64,000 nt of DNA. Source: Aestuariibaculum suncheonense (GTDB taxonomy: Bacteria; Bacteroidota; Bacteroidia; Flavobacteriales; Flavobacteriaceae). The notes below the pieces were generated by a model. That model did no database searches. It was not told the origin of the DNA and saw only the letters and a program-made list of their open reading frames with translations. The stretch lies in assembly GCF_014596935.1 (NCBI RefSeq), contig NZ_JACVXC010000001.1:988783-1052782 (forward strand), read 5' to 3'. The position numbers and the translations under genes are program-made. Positions 53,636 through 60,793 of this stretch are shown here, one piece after another (the stretch's first letter is position 1; each line of letters opens with the position of its first letter).

Positions 53636-53665
53636 TTGCAGCATTCAGAAAAAGGTGTAATTTTG
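53636..53665 (+). promoter_or_regulatory. promoter of the first tRNA-Glu
   Basis: TTG (53636-53638) and TAATTTTG (53658-53665) are separated by 19 bases, a near-ideal match to the Flavobacterium consensus. The tRNA begins 86 bases downstream of the -7 box. Confidence 0.72.
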
Positions 53666-53751
53666 CAACCGCAATCGAGAAAATTGCTAGTTATTTGAAA
53701 AGTATCACAAGTTTAAAGTAGTAAAATTGTTTACGCTTTCAAAGGTACCAT

Positions 53752-53823
53752 GGCCCGTTCGTCTATCGGCTAGGACGCCAGGTTTTCATCCTGGTAAGAG
53801 GGGTTCGATTCCCCTACGGGCTA
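53752..53823 (+). tRNA. tRNA-Glu (anticodon TTC), copy 1
   Basis: The 72-base gene has an acceptor stem GGCCCGT paired with ACGGGCT, where the first pair is G-T, and discriminator A. The anticodon stem CCAGG/CCTGG encloses TTTTCAT with anticodon TTC. The T-arm is AGGGG-TTCGATT-CCCCT. CCA is not encoded. It is identical to the second copy 169 bases downstream and has its own promoter. Confidence 0.95.
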
Positions 53824-53866
53824 CTATTTTTCTCGAAAAAAAAGTACATTAATTTATTGAAAGAAG

Positions 53867-53897
53867 TTGTGAGTGTAATAAATATGTTTTACATTTG
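53867..53897 (+). promoter_or_regulatory. promoter of the second tRNA-Glu
   Basis: TTG (53867-53869) and TACATTTG (53890-53897) are separated by 20 bases. The tRNA begins 24 bases after the -7 box. Transcription probably continues into rpsT, which starts 28 bases after the tRNA. Confidence 0.72.
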
Positions 53898-53920
53898 CGC
53901 TCTCGAAAAACAATAATAAT

Positions 53921-53992
53921 GGCCCGTTCGTCTATCGGCTAGGACGCCAGGTTTTCATCCTGGTAAGAGGGGTTCGATTCCCCTACGGGCTA
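53921..53992 (+). tRNA. tRNA-Glu (anticodon TTC), copy 2
   Basis: This gene is identical in sequence to the copy at 53752-53823, with the same stems, the TTC anticodon, and no encoded CCA. The intergenic DNA is not duplicated, apart from short CTCGAAAAA stretches near both genes. It lies directly before rpsT. Confidence 0.95.
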
Positions 53993-54019
53993 CAATATTT
54001 TAATAATATACAAAAGAAA

Positions 54020-54271
54020 ATGGCAAATCATAAGTCAGCATTAAAAAGAATAAGAAGTAACGAAGCTAAACGTTTAGTTAATAAGTACCAGCACAAAACA
54101 ACTCGTAATGCTATCAAAAGATTACGTGAGTTAACTGATAAGAATGAAGCTGAAGCTTTATTTCCATCTGTAGTATCTATGTTAGATAAATTAGCTAAGA
54201 AAAACATTATTCACGCTAATAAAGCTGCAAACCTTAAATCTGGTTTAGCAAAGCACGTAGCTGCACTTTAA
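54020..54271 (+). CDS. rpsT: 30S ribosomal protein S20
   Basis: This 83-residue basic helical protein begins [20 protein letters not shown] and has the family's [20 protein letters not shown]-type C-terminal half. S20 binds 16S rRNA early in small-subunit assembly. The size is normal. It follows the second tRNA-Glu by 28 bases and is closed by a terminator at 54297-54331. Confidence 0.96.
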   Translation: MANHKSALKRIRSNEAKRLVNKYQHKTTRNAIKRLRELTDKNEAEALFPSVVSMLDKLAKKNIIHANKAANLKSGLAKHVAAL

Positions 54272-54296
54272 TAGCCTGAATCCATAATAAATATTT

Positions 54297-54331
54297 GAAA
54301 AAGCTTCTCTTTTAAGAGAGGCTTTTTTTTT
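54297..54331 (+). terminator. rho-independent terminator of rpsT
   Basis: A stem AAAAAGC-TTCTCTT and AAGAGAGGCTTTTT with a short loop ends in a long T-run 26 bases after the rpsT stop. Confidence 0.85.
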
Positions 54332-54419
54332 ACCTGAAACTTAAGGTTAACACAGGTTTTGAGGTAAAATAAATAGACAAAATGATTAGAAAAAATGCCG
54401 AAATTGTTTTCTAATCCTC

Positions 54420-54427
54420 TAAATTTG
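54420..54427 (+). promoter_or_regulatory. -7 promoter box of the acidic 118-residue protein gene
   Basis: TAAATTTG matches TAnnTTTG perfectly, 46 bases before the TTG start at 54474. A TTG upstream lies only 13 bases away, closer than usual. Confidence 0.4.
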
Positions 54428-54473
54428 CAAAATAGAAGAAGTTAATTATTCATTATTATATAATATTACCCTT

Positions 54474-54830
54474 TTGGAAAATACAGCAGCAATAAAATTA
54501 ATTGATAAGATTGTTAAGGATCTGGATCAAACAGGAATCAATACCGATGCGTTAATTGATGACATTAAAACATTAAGAGGTTATGCTTTAGAAGAGCAAA
54601 TTCCTTTAGTTGTAAAAGTATTAAGACTAACTTACGAGCATATCGAGGAAAACGAAACGTTTTTAATCCCGATGCCGGAAGATGAAGAGGAAGAATATGA
54701 AGTGGAAGCTGCAGTGGAGAGCTCGCCTGTAGAGAGCTTAAAATACGTATTATCATTAATGAGAAACCTGGACAATAAAATCAACATTGCCGATTTAAAG
54801 ACTTACAGAGATTCTTTAAATAACTTCTAA
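54474..54830 (+). CDS. acidic helical protein of unknown function, TTG start
   Basis: This 118-residue protein appears cytosolic and helical (IKLIDKIVKDLDQTGINTDALIDDIKTLRGYALEEQIPL region), with an acidic stretch MPEDEEEEYEVEAA near 67-80. The only in-frame start before the conserved-looking N terminus is TTG at 54474; no ATG exists upstream in frame. A perfect terminator follows at 54854-54893. It has no recognised domain. Coding is supported by the clean boundaries and biased composition. Confidence 0.7.
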   Translation: MENTAAIKLIDKIVKDLDQTGINTDALIDDIKTLRGYALEEQIPLVVKVLRLTYEHIEENETFLIPMPEDEEEEYEVEAAVESSPVESLKYVLSLMRNLDNKINIADLKTYRDSLNNF

Positions 54831-54853
54831 TTTTTTTTTGAATCATCAAATTT

Positions 54854-54893
54854 AAAAAGAGACTTTCTAGCATAAAAGAAGGTCTCTTTTTTT
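54854..54893 (+). terminator. terminator after the acidic 118-residue protein gene
   Basis: AAAAAGAGACTTTCT pairs with AGAAGGTCTCTTTTT across an 8-base loop and is followed by T. It lies 24 bases after the stop codon. Confidence 0.85.
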
Positions 54894-55059
54894 GGAATAA
54901 TACTTGATTACTTTGTTTATTGTACTACATGATATAAAAGAAAATAACTCAAAAGACGGGTGAATTATTTCTAAAATAACCGCAACCTTATAATTAATTT
55001 TAAAGTATTTTAGCTCGTCATTTAAAACATGGAAGAAATTTAATAACTCAAAAAAACAA

Positions 55060-55485
55060 ATGAAAAAAACATTCTTTTTAGCCTTAGTTATGTTGTTAGG
55101 TTTTGCTTTAACGAGTAAAGCGCAGGATTTATCGGAAGACCAAACAGGGAAAATTTATTTTTTACGCTCAACAGGATTTGCAGGTTCGGCATCTGCTTTT
55201 AAAACTTTCATAGATGGAGAATTTGTATGTAAGTTAAATAATAAGAAATATTCTGTACATGAAGTTCCTGTTGGAAGTCATCAATGTTCGGTTCAATTTG
55301 GCGGTAAAAAATCAAAAGAGAAAGCAGAGAAATTTGAGGTTGTTGTTGAGCCAGGTAAAACGGTTTATGTACAACTTGTATTTGAAACGGGAGTACTTGT
55401 AAATAATGTATATTGTGAGGAGGTTACGGAAAATACCGCAACTCAAAAAATGAGTTATATGGAAGAAGATACTAAATGTTTATAG
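55060..55485 (+). CDS. exported DUF2846-like protein
   Basis: This 141-residue protein has a signal peptide ending ALTSKAQ. The mature domain is a small beta-sandwich: GKIYFLRSTGFAGSASAFKT, then FIDGEFVCKLNNKKYSVHEVPVG, then FEVVVEPGKTVYVQLVF. It resembles DUF2846, whose members are secreted or lipidated proteins of unknown role. It is transcribed away from rho, with a bidirectional terminator between. The two cysteines in the mature protein could form a disulphide. Confidence 0.68.
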   Translation: MKKTFFLALVMLLGFALTSKAQDLSEDQTGKIYFLRSTGFAGSASAFKTFIDGEFVCKLNNKKYSVHEVPVGSHQCSVQFGGKKSKEKAEKFEVVVEPGKTVYVQLVFETGVLVNNVYCEEVTENTATQKMSYMEEDTKCL

Positions 55486-55543
55486 TATCTGAAGCTTTAT
55501 TAGCTAGTAATTGATAGTGGATTTTTAGACGAGTTATAAGCAT

Positions 55544-55579
55544 AAAAAAAGCCTTTCTGAAGAGAAAGGCTTTTTGTTT
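55544..55579. terminator. bidirectional terminator between the DUF2846-like gene and rho
   Basis: AAAAAGCCTTTCT and AGAAAGGCTTTTT with loop GAAG are flanked by A/T runs, between two convergent genes. Confidence 0.88.
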
Positions 55580-55596
55580 TATAGATACCAGAGGTT

Positions 55597-57312
55597 TTAT
55601 CCGTTCATAGAGATTAAAAACTCTTCGTTATTTCTGGTTTGTTTCACACGATCATTAATGAACTCCATGGCTTCAACCGGGTTCATATCTGCAAGGTATT
55701 TGCGCATCACCCACATACGTTGAATGGTAGCTTCATCTAGTAGTAAATCATCGCGACGTGTACTTGAAGACGTGAGGTCGATTGCAGGGAAAATTCTACG
55801 GTTAGCAATTTTTCTATCTAACTGTAGTTCCATGTTACCGGTTCCTTTAAATTCTTCAAAGATTACTTCGTCCATTTTAGATCCTGTTTCAGTAAGTGCT
55901 GTAGCAATAATGGTTAATGAACCCCCATTTTCAATATTTCTCGCTGCACCAAAGAAACGTTTTGGTTTGTGTAACGCATTGGCATCAACACCACCACTTA
56001 GTATTTTACCAGAGGCTGGTTGTACTGTATTGTAAGCACGTGCTAAACGGGTGATTGAATCTAAAAGAATGACCACATCATGACCACATTCTACTAATCG
56101 TTTTGCTTTTTCAAGAACGATATCGGCAATTTTTACGTGTTCGTGCGCTTCTTTATCAAACGTAGAAGAAATAACCTCACCGCGTACATTACGTTGCATA
56201 TCTGTTACCTCTTCAGGACGCTCGTCAATAAGTAAAATCATTAAGTATACCTCAGGGTGGTTAGCTGCAATCGCGTTAGCTACATCTTTAAGTAACATGG
56301 TTTTACCTGTTTTTGGTTGTGATACAATCATACCACGTTGTCCTTTACCAATAGGAGAGAACAGGTCCATAATTCGAGTAGAAATGGTACTTTGCTTTTC
56401 AGCAATATTGAATTTCTCTTTTGGGAATAATGGCGTTAAGTGTTCAAAAGCCACACGGTCTCTTACTACTTCTGGTTTCTGACCATTAATGCGGTTCACT
56501 TTAATTAACGGGAAATATTTTTCACCTTCTTTAGGAGGCCTTACATTACCTAAAACGGTATCACCTTTCTTTAATCCGAATAAACGAATTTGCGACTGTG
56601 ATACATAAATATCATCAGGAGATGATAAATAGTTGTAGTCTGATGAGCGTAAAAATCCGTACCCATCCTGCATAATATCTAAAACACCTTCACTCTCAAT
56701 AATAGCATCAAACTCAAAATCAGGCTCGCGGTAACGGTTTCTGTTGTCTTTGTTACCAGCGTCAACGGCATTCGGGTTGTTGTTGTGGTTCCCTTTTTGG
56801 TTTTTGTGCTGATTCTGTTTGTGCTGGTTGTCCTTTTTCTGGTTCTGCTGTTTGTGCTGATGATCTTTTTGGTGATCTTTTTGATGATCTTTCTGGCGAT
56901 CTTGCTGAGGGTTGTTTGGCTTTTGTGCCTTTTCATGTTTTACCTCAGGCTTATTTTCAGCAGGCGCAGGAATTTCTGGTTTTGAAGTTTCAGCCGTAGG
57001 TTGCTCAACTTCAGTTTTAGTTTCGTTTTTTACAGGCGCCGGTTTTGGTCGCTGTACACGTTGTCTAGGTTTTTTGACTTCTTTTTTGACTTCTTTCTTA
57101 GGGGCTTCGTTGGTTTTTGGTTCGGCTGTTTCAGATGGTTCAGAAGATGCAACGACAGCTTTTACTGCCTTTGGGTCGGCAGCCTGATGGTCTAGTATCT
57201 GGTATACTAAATCCATTTTTTTTAATGAACGATACTTAGGAATGTTCAATTTTTTAGCAATCTCCTGTAAGTCAGAGAGCTTTTTTTCGTTTAATTGAGA
57301 AATTTCAAACAT
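55597..57312 (-). CDS. rho: transcription termination factor Rho with low-complexity insert
   Basis: This 571-residue protein has the Rho N-terminal helical domain ([24 protein letters not shown]). A long low-complexity region at about 60-190 is rich in Lys, Pro, Glu, His, Gln and Asn, including repeats of KDHQ. The RNA-binding domain starts near [22 protein letters not shown]. The ATPase has [15 protein letters not shown] (Walker A) and [16 protein letters not shown]. Rho in Bacteroidota often carries such inserts, which are thought to add RNA contacts. A hairpin at 57391-57413 lies in the leader. Confidence 0.95.
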   Translation of the reverse strand: MFEISQLNEKKLSDLQEIAKKLNIPKYRSLKKMDLVYQILDHQAADPKAVKAVVASSEPSETAEPKTNEAPKKEVKKEVKKPRQRVQRPKPAPVKNETKTEVEQPTAETSKPEIPAPAENKPEVKHEKAQKPNNPQQDRQKDHQKDHQKDHQHKQQNQKKDNQHKQNQHKNQKGNHNNNPNAVDAGNKDNRNRYREPDFEFDAIIESEGVLDIMQDGYGFLRSSDYNYLSSPDDIYVSQSQIRLFGLKKGDTVLGNVRPPKEGEKYFPLIKVNRINGQKPEVVRDRVAFEHLTPLFPKEKFNIAEKQSTISTRIMDLFSPIGKGQRGMIVSQPKTGKTMLLKDVANAIAANHPEVYLMILLIDERPEEVTDMQRNVRGEVISSTFDKEAHEHVKIADIVLEKAKRLVECGHDVVILLDSITRLARAYNTVQPASGKILSGGVDANALHKPKRFFGAARNIENGGSLTIIATALTETGSKMDEVIFEEFKGTGNMELQLDRKIANRRIFPAIDLTSSSTRRDDLLLDEATIQRMWVMRKYLADMNPVEAMEFINDRVKQTRNNEEFLISMNG

Positions 57313-57480
57313 TGATGTTTAATATAATACGTTTAAGAATTTTAACTTTTGAGTTATTCTGAAAAAAAAATGATTTTAATCTGAAGAATTAACAACCTGT
57401 TAATGCGGTTGTTGAGAATTGTTAATGCAATTATACGACTTTATTTTAATTTTTTGTAGTAAAATTTTAAAAGAAACTGT

Positions 57481-57488
57481 TATTTTTG
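57481..57488 (+). promoter_or_regulatory. -7 promoter box of the DUF4293 gene
   Basis: TATTTTTG matches TAnnTTTG perfectly. A TTG at 57454-57456 is 24 bases upstream, the same long spacing as the btuB promoter. The start codon is at 57511. Confidence 0.5.
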
Positions 57489-57510
57489 CCATCGAGTTTA
57501 TAAAAATCAC

Positions 57511-57921
57511 ATGTTACAACGTATACAATCTATATATCTGTTAGCTGCAGCGGGCGTTTCTGCCGGGCTAATTTTTGTATTCCATTTATGGGTTACAAAT
57601 GATGATGTAGTGGTGTATGCAAAAGACGATATTAAAGTTTTGGCTATGTTTGTAGCTTCGGCAGCTTTATCGTTGGTAACCATATTTAAGTATAAAAACA
57701 GGAAGTCTCAATTTATGTTGGGGCGACTTAACATCATATTAAACTTTATTTTACTAGGATTTTTTGTGTATCAATCTCTAAATGTATCTGGAGAAACTAA
57801 CGTTTCTGAGAAAGGTATTGGGATGCTTCTTCCTATCATTTCTATCGTATTTCTGGCTTTAGCCAATAAGGCCATCAAAAAGGATGAAGATCTCGTAAAA
57901 TCTGTAGATCGATTGCGATAA
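57511..57921 (+). CDS. DUF4293 four-helix membrane protein
   Basis: This 136-residue protein begins MLQRIQSIYLLAAAGVSAGL and has four membrane helices (about 8-25, 45-60, 75-93, 105-122). This is the pattern of DUF4293, a family common beside rho in Bacteroidota. A charged C terminus (KKDEDLVKSVDRLR) is predicted in the cytoplasm. Function unknown. It has its own promoter box and terminator. Confidence 0.8.
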   Translation: MLQRIQSIYLLAAAGVSAGLIFVFHLWVTNDDVVVYAKDDIKVLAMFVASAALSLVTIFKYKNRKSQFMLGRLNIILNFILLGFFVYQSLNVSGETNVSEKGIGMLLPIISIVFLALANKAIKKDEDLVKSVDRLR

Positions 57922-57951
57922 ACCTAACATCTTAGTAGTATTAGTGCGTTA

Positions 57952-57980
57952 GCCCAGAATGAAGATTCTGGGCTTTTTTT
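57952..57980 (+). terminator. rho-independent terminator of the DUF4293 gene
   Basis: A perfect stem GCCCAGAAT/ATTCTGGGC with loop GAAG is followed by seven T, 30 bases after the stop. Confidence 0.9.
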
Positions 57981-58216
57981 ATGTTTTATAAAGCGGAAAT
58001 TTTTTGGTTATTGCTAAGAGTCATGAGTTATAAATGGTAATTTAAAAGGGAATGTTTATACTATATCCATACTATATCTATGCTTTTAACACGGGTGAAC
58101 CCTATCTTTAATCTGGTTATTTTTTGTTTGTATTTTGGGAGTTACCCATATACTGTGCTCAGAGGTGGGTTTTACGTGTTACACGTTAGCTTGCTTCAAT
58201 CACTAATGCAAATTTT
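57981..58216. other. intergenic spacer with short repeats, no gene recognised
   Basis: This spacer between the DUF4293 terminator and the phosphodiesterase gene contains two tandem 11-bp units (ATACTATATCC 58058-58068 and ATACTATATCT 58069-58079) and a palindrome ACGTG-TTA-CACGT at 58174-58186. I see no open frame or known RNA. Confidence 0.4.
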
Positions 58217-58714
58217 TTAATAGCGTTTGTCGAATTCAATGACTTCCAGATTGTCAATTTTACCGCTATCTATGGTGAAGCGTAACATGGTTCGCATTTT
58301 ATGAAATCCGTGTTTACCTACGGCACCCGGATTCATGTGTAACAGATTCAGTTTTTTATCGGGCATTACTTTTAAAATGTGTGAATGTCCGCAGATAAAG
58401 AGTTTTGGCGGGTTTGCCTTAATGGCTTCACGAACCCGCATGTTATAGGCATTGGGGTAGCCACCAATATGGGTGATCCACACATCGACACCTTCGCACA
58501 TAAACCGGTTGTTTTCGGGAAACTCTGTACGAATTTCGGAATTATCGATGTTACCATACACGCCACGTAGTGGTTTTAAGGCTTTAATAGCGTCGGTAAC
58601 CTGTAAATCGCCAATATCGCCGGCATGCCAGACCTCGTCAGCTTGCTTTACATATTTTAAAATATCGTCGTCTATATAACTGTGCGTATCTGAAAGTAAC
58701 AGGATTTTGGTCAT
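58217..58714 (-). CDS. YfcE/MJ0936-type metallophosphodiesterase
   Basis: This 165-residue protein is a minimal calcineurin-like phosphodiesterase. Metal ligands are in LLSDTHSYID, EVWHAGDIGD, VYGNIDN, and a C-terminal CGHSHIL. Its size equals YfcE, a cytosolic enzyme active on phosphodiester model substrates. The natural substrate is unknown. In related genomes as I recall, truA lies close by; here the FRG-domain gene lies between. Confidence 0.9.
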   Translation of the reverse strand: MTKILLLSDTHSYIDDDILKYVKQADEVWHAGDIGDLQVTDAIKALKPLRGVYGNIDNSEIRTEFPENNRFMCEGVDVWITHIGGYPNAYNMRVREAIKANPPKLFICGHSHILKVMPDKKLNLLHMNPGAVGKHGFHKMRTMLRFTIDSGKIDNLEVIEFDKRY

Positions 58715-58847
58715 CTGCCGAATGCTAATTTGGGTGTAAAAGTAACAGTTTTAAATTGTTTAAAAGTATTAATGAACGTTAATAAGTTTGTTTTAAGTTG
58801 GAGGAAAATCGGAGTAAATTGCTAATTGTCTTTTAAGTTTCAGAAAT

Positions 58848-59861
58848 ATGTATAAAGAACTTCCGATTGAAATGAGATTAAAGTTTGAGCCAACAATAAA
58901 CTCGAATGGAAAAACAATACAGGGGGTTTCTCCTGTTGATAAAACTACCTATTGGTTGTATGATTTTGGAGAAGATTGTGATTGTTTTTTTGAATGTTTT
59001 AATAATCCTTTTTCTGAATTATACCAAACAGATATTTTAAACATGCCAGCTAAATATGTTTTTAGAGGGCATAAATTTGCTGAATGGGATCTTCTGCCGT
59101 CAGCTTTCCGTAATCTTAACTTAGAAGGGAATGAAAATGAGTTAAATGTTTTAAAATCAGGTAACGGACATGTTTTACCGGAGTTGAAGGATTTTGTGAA
59201 TTTTATTAAAGGGTTGAATGGTTTAGGTTATAAAATTGAAGAAGAAACTTTTAAATTGATAAATTCTCTAGAAGATGAAAATTTTATTTCTTCAAGATTA
59301 ATTAATGATTTTCCTAAGGAATCACAATTAAAAGAATTGGCTTTGGCACAACACTACGGTGTTCCAACAAGGTTATTAGATTTCACATTTAACCCCAATG
59401 TAGCTATGTTCTTTGCGGGAGAGAGTGTAAAACACCCGAAAAAATTTGATGATTCAAAAATTGGAATTTGGGCGATTCCTGAGAGGTTGATAGACTTGTC
59501 TAGAGAAGATTTTTTTATTGATAGGATTTTTGTCCAAGGTTATCAAAATCAAAATATGATTGCTCAAAAAGGATTGTTTATCAATTATTTTTATGGTAGA
59601 GCAATTGATGACAGTTTGTTTGATGTTTCAGGTAAAATAACAAGTTTGGATAAATACTTGTATCAAAATAAAAGAAGAGCGGATAACCAATTATTAGTTG
59701 ATAAAAAAATAGGAAAACCTTGTTTATTTACTTTGTCTCATAGAGCTGTTTGGCAATTATTTCAACGATTGGAAAATATGGATATAAATTGGTATACAAT
59801 TCAACCTGATTTAGAAGGCATTAAAAAGGAGGTGGAAAGAAGGAGAGTTGTGAGAAAGTAA
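58848..59861 (+). CDS. FRG-domain protein, probable accessory gene
   Basis: This 337-residue protein has an FRG domain beginning YVFRGHKFAEWDLLPSAFR near residue 65 and continuing with LALAQHYGVPTRLLDFTFNP and VAMFFAGES. The FRG domain is named for its Phe-Arg-Gly motif and is common in mobile-element and defence-associated proteins, but its activity is not settled. No partner gene is adjacent. It is more A-rich and uses Asn/Lys/Ile more heavily than its neighbours. It lies between two core genes and is followed by a structured repeat, which suggests insertion. Confidence 0.82.
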   Translation: MYKELPIEMRLKFEPTINSNGKTIQGVSPVDKTTYWLYDFGEDCDCFFECFNNPFSELYQTDILNMPAKYVFRGHKFAEWDLLPSAFRNLNLEGNENELNVLKSGNGHVLPELKDFVNFIKGLNGLGYKIEEETFKLINSLEDENFISSRLINDFPKESQLKELALAQHYGVPTRLLDFTFNPNVAMFFAGESVKHPKKFDDSKIGIWAIPERLIDLSREDFFIDRIFVQGYQNQNMIAQKGLFINYFYGRAIDDSLFDVSGKITSLDKYLYQNKRRADNQLLVDKKIGKPCLFTLSHRAVWQLFQRLENMDINWYTIQPDLEGIKKEVERRRVVRK

Positions 59862-59879
59862 GTTAGTTGCTGTTTCATC

Positions 59880-59954
59880 GCGTTAGGGATAGTAGCGGCT
59901 AGCTTTGGCTTAAGCCAAACTAATAGCGTATAGCCCGACCCGAAGGGTAACGCC
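59880..59954. repeat. structured dispersed repeat with four-stem fold
   Basis: The outer stem is GCGTT (59880-59884) with AACGC (59949-59953). Next is GGGATA (59886-59891) with TAGCCC (59931-59936). Within it, GCTA (59898-59901) pairs with TAGC (59924-59927) and encloses the perfect hairpin TTTGGC-TTAA-GCCAAA (59904-59919). A separate hairpin ACCC-GAA-GGGT lies at 59938-59948. It is GC-rich in an AT-rich spacer. The 3' AGCCCGACCCGAAGGG core resembles a dispersed element that I recall from many flavobacterial genomes. Confidence 0.6.
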
Positions 59955-60013
59955 CCAATCCATCTTTTAATATAGAATTAAGACGGTGATTTTCGCAGGA
60001 ATACCAAAACTGT

Positions 60014-60021
60014 CTATCTTT
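60014..60021 (+). promoter_or_regulatory. -7 promoter box of truA
   Basis: TATCTTTG matches TAnnTTTG perfectly, 28 bases before the TTG start codon of truA at 60050. Confidence 0.5.
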
Positions 60022-60049
60022 GCTATTTCAACAAAACGATTAAAGCAAT

Positions 60050-60793
60050 TTGAGGTATTTTATAGAGCTATCGTACAATGGTAGTGCATATCATGGCTGG
60101 CAAAACCAGCCAACGGCAATTTCGGTTCAGGAAGTGATTGAGAAGGGATTAAGTACCTTGTTAAAAACCCCTACTGCCATTGTTGGTGCCGGACGTACCG
60201 ATACCGGTGTGCATGCCAGCCAGATGTTTGCTCATTTTGATACAGATCAAGAGCTTGACGAAGCCCATTTAACCTATAAGCTGAATGCATTTTTACCCAA
60301 AGACGTGGCGATACACGAGATTTTTAAGGTAAAACCTGATGCCCATGCGCGTTTTGATGCCGTAAGTCGTGCCTATTTGTATCGCATTAGCTTAAAAAAG
60401 AATGTGTTTAATGTGGAATCCGCGTATTATGTGAAGCAGCCTTTAAATGTTGAGAACATGCAGAAAGCTTGTAGCATTTTATTCGACTATACAGACTTTC
60501 AGTGTTTTTCGAAAGTGAATACCGATGTAAAGACCTATAACTGTGAGATTATGAAAGCGGAGTGGTTTTTTAAAGATGACGAGCTGCATTTTGTAATTAA
60601 AGCCGACCGTTTTTTGCGAAACATGGTGCGTGCCATTGTTGGCACTATGGTCAATATTGGCCTGGGTAAAATGGCTGTAGACGATTTACATACCATCATA
60701 CAATCGAAAAACAGGAGTGAGGCCGGGTATTCGGTTCCGGGTCACGCCTTGTATTTAACCGAAGTGGCTTATCCTAACGATATAAAACTGTAA
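60050..60793 (+). CDS. truA: tRNA pseudouridine synthase A
   Basis: This 247-residue enzyme makes pseudouridine at tRNA positions 38-40. The catalytic Asp lies in VGAGRTDTGVHASQMFAHF near residue 52. Other motifs are YFIELSYNGSAYHGWQNQP at the start, ARFDAVSRAYLYRI, and DRFLRNMVRAIVGTMVNIG. The first codon is TTG at 60050; no ATG is available at the conserved N terminus. Its stop overlaps the start of the exporter gene (TAATG). Confidence 0.94.
   Translation: MRYFIELSYNGSAYHGWQNQPTAISVQEVIEKGLSTLLKTPTAIVGAGRTDTGVHASQMFAHFDTDQELDEAHLTYKLNAFLPKDVAIHEIFKVKPDAHARFDAVSRAYLYRISLKKNVFNVESAYYVKQPLNVENMQKACSILFDYTDFQCFSKVNTDVKTYNCEIMKAEWFFKDDELHFVIKADRFLRNMVRAIVGTMVNIGLGKMAVDDLHTIIQSKNRSEAGYSVPGHALYLTEVAYPNDIKL

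Noticed and set aside
56785-57195. Plus-strand hydrophobic frames opposite rho
   Set aside because: They are antisense of the Lys/His/Gln-rich Rho insert, which reads as Phe/Leu/Val on the other strand.
58058-58079. Two tandem 11-bp units (ATACTATATC-C/T) as an operator or CRISPR-like repeat
   Set aside because: There are only two copies, they are low complexity in AT-rich DNA, and no gene starts nearby in the right direction.
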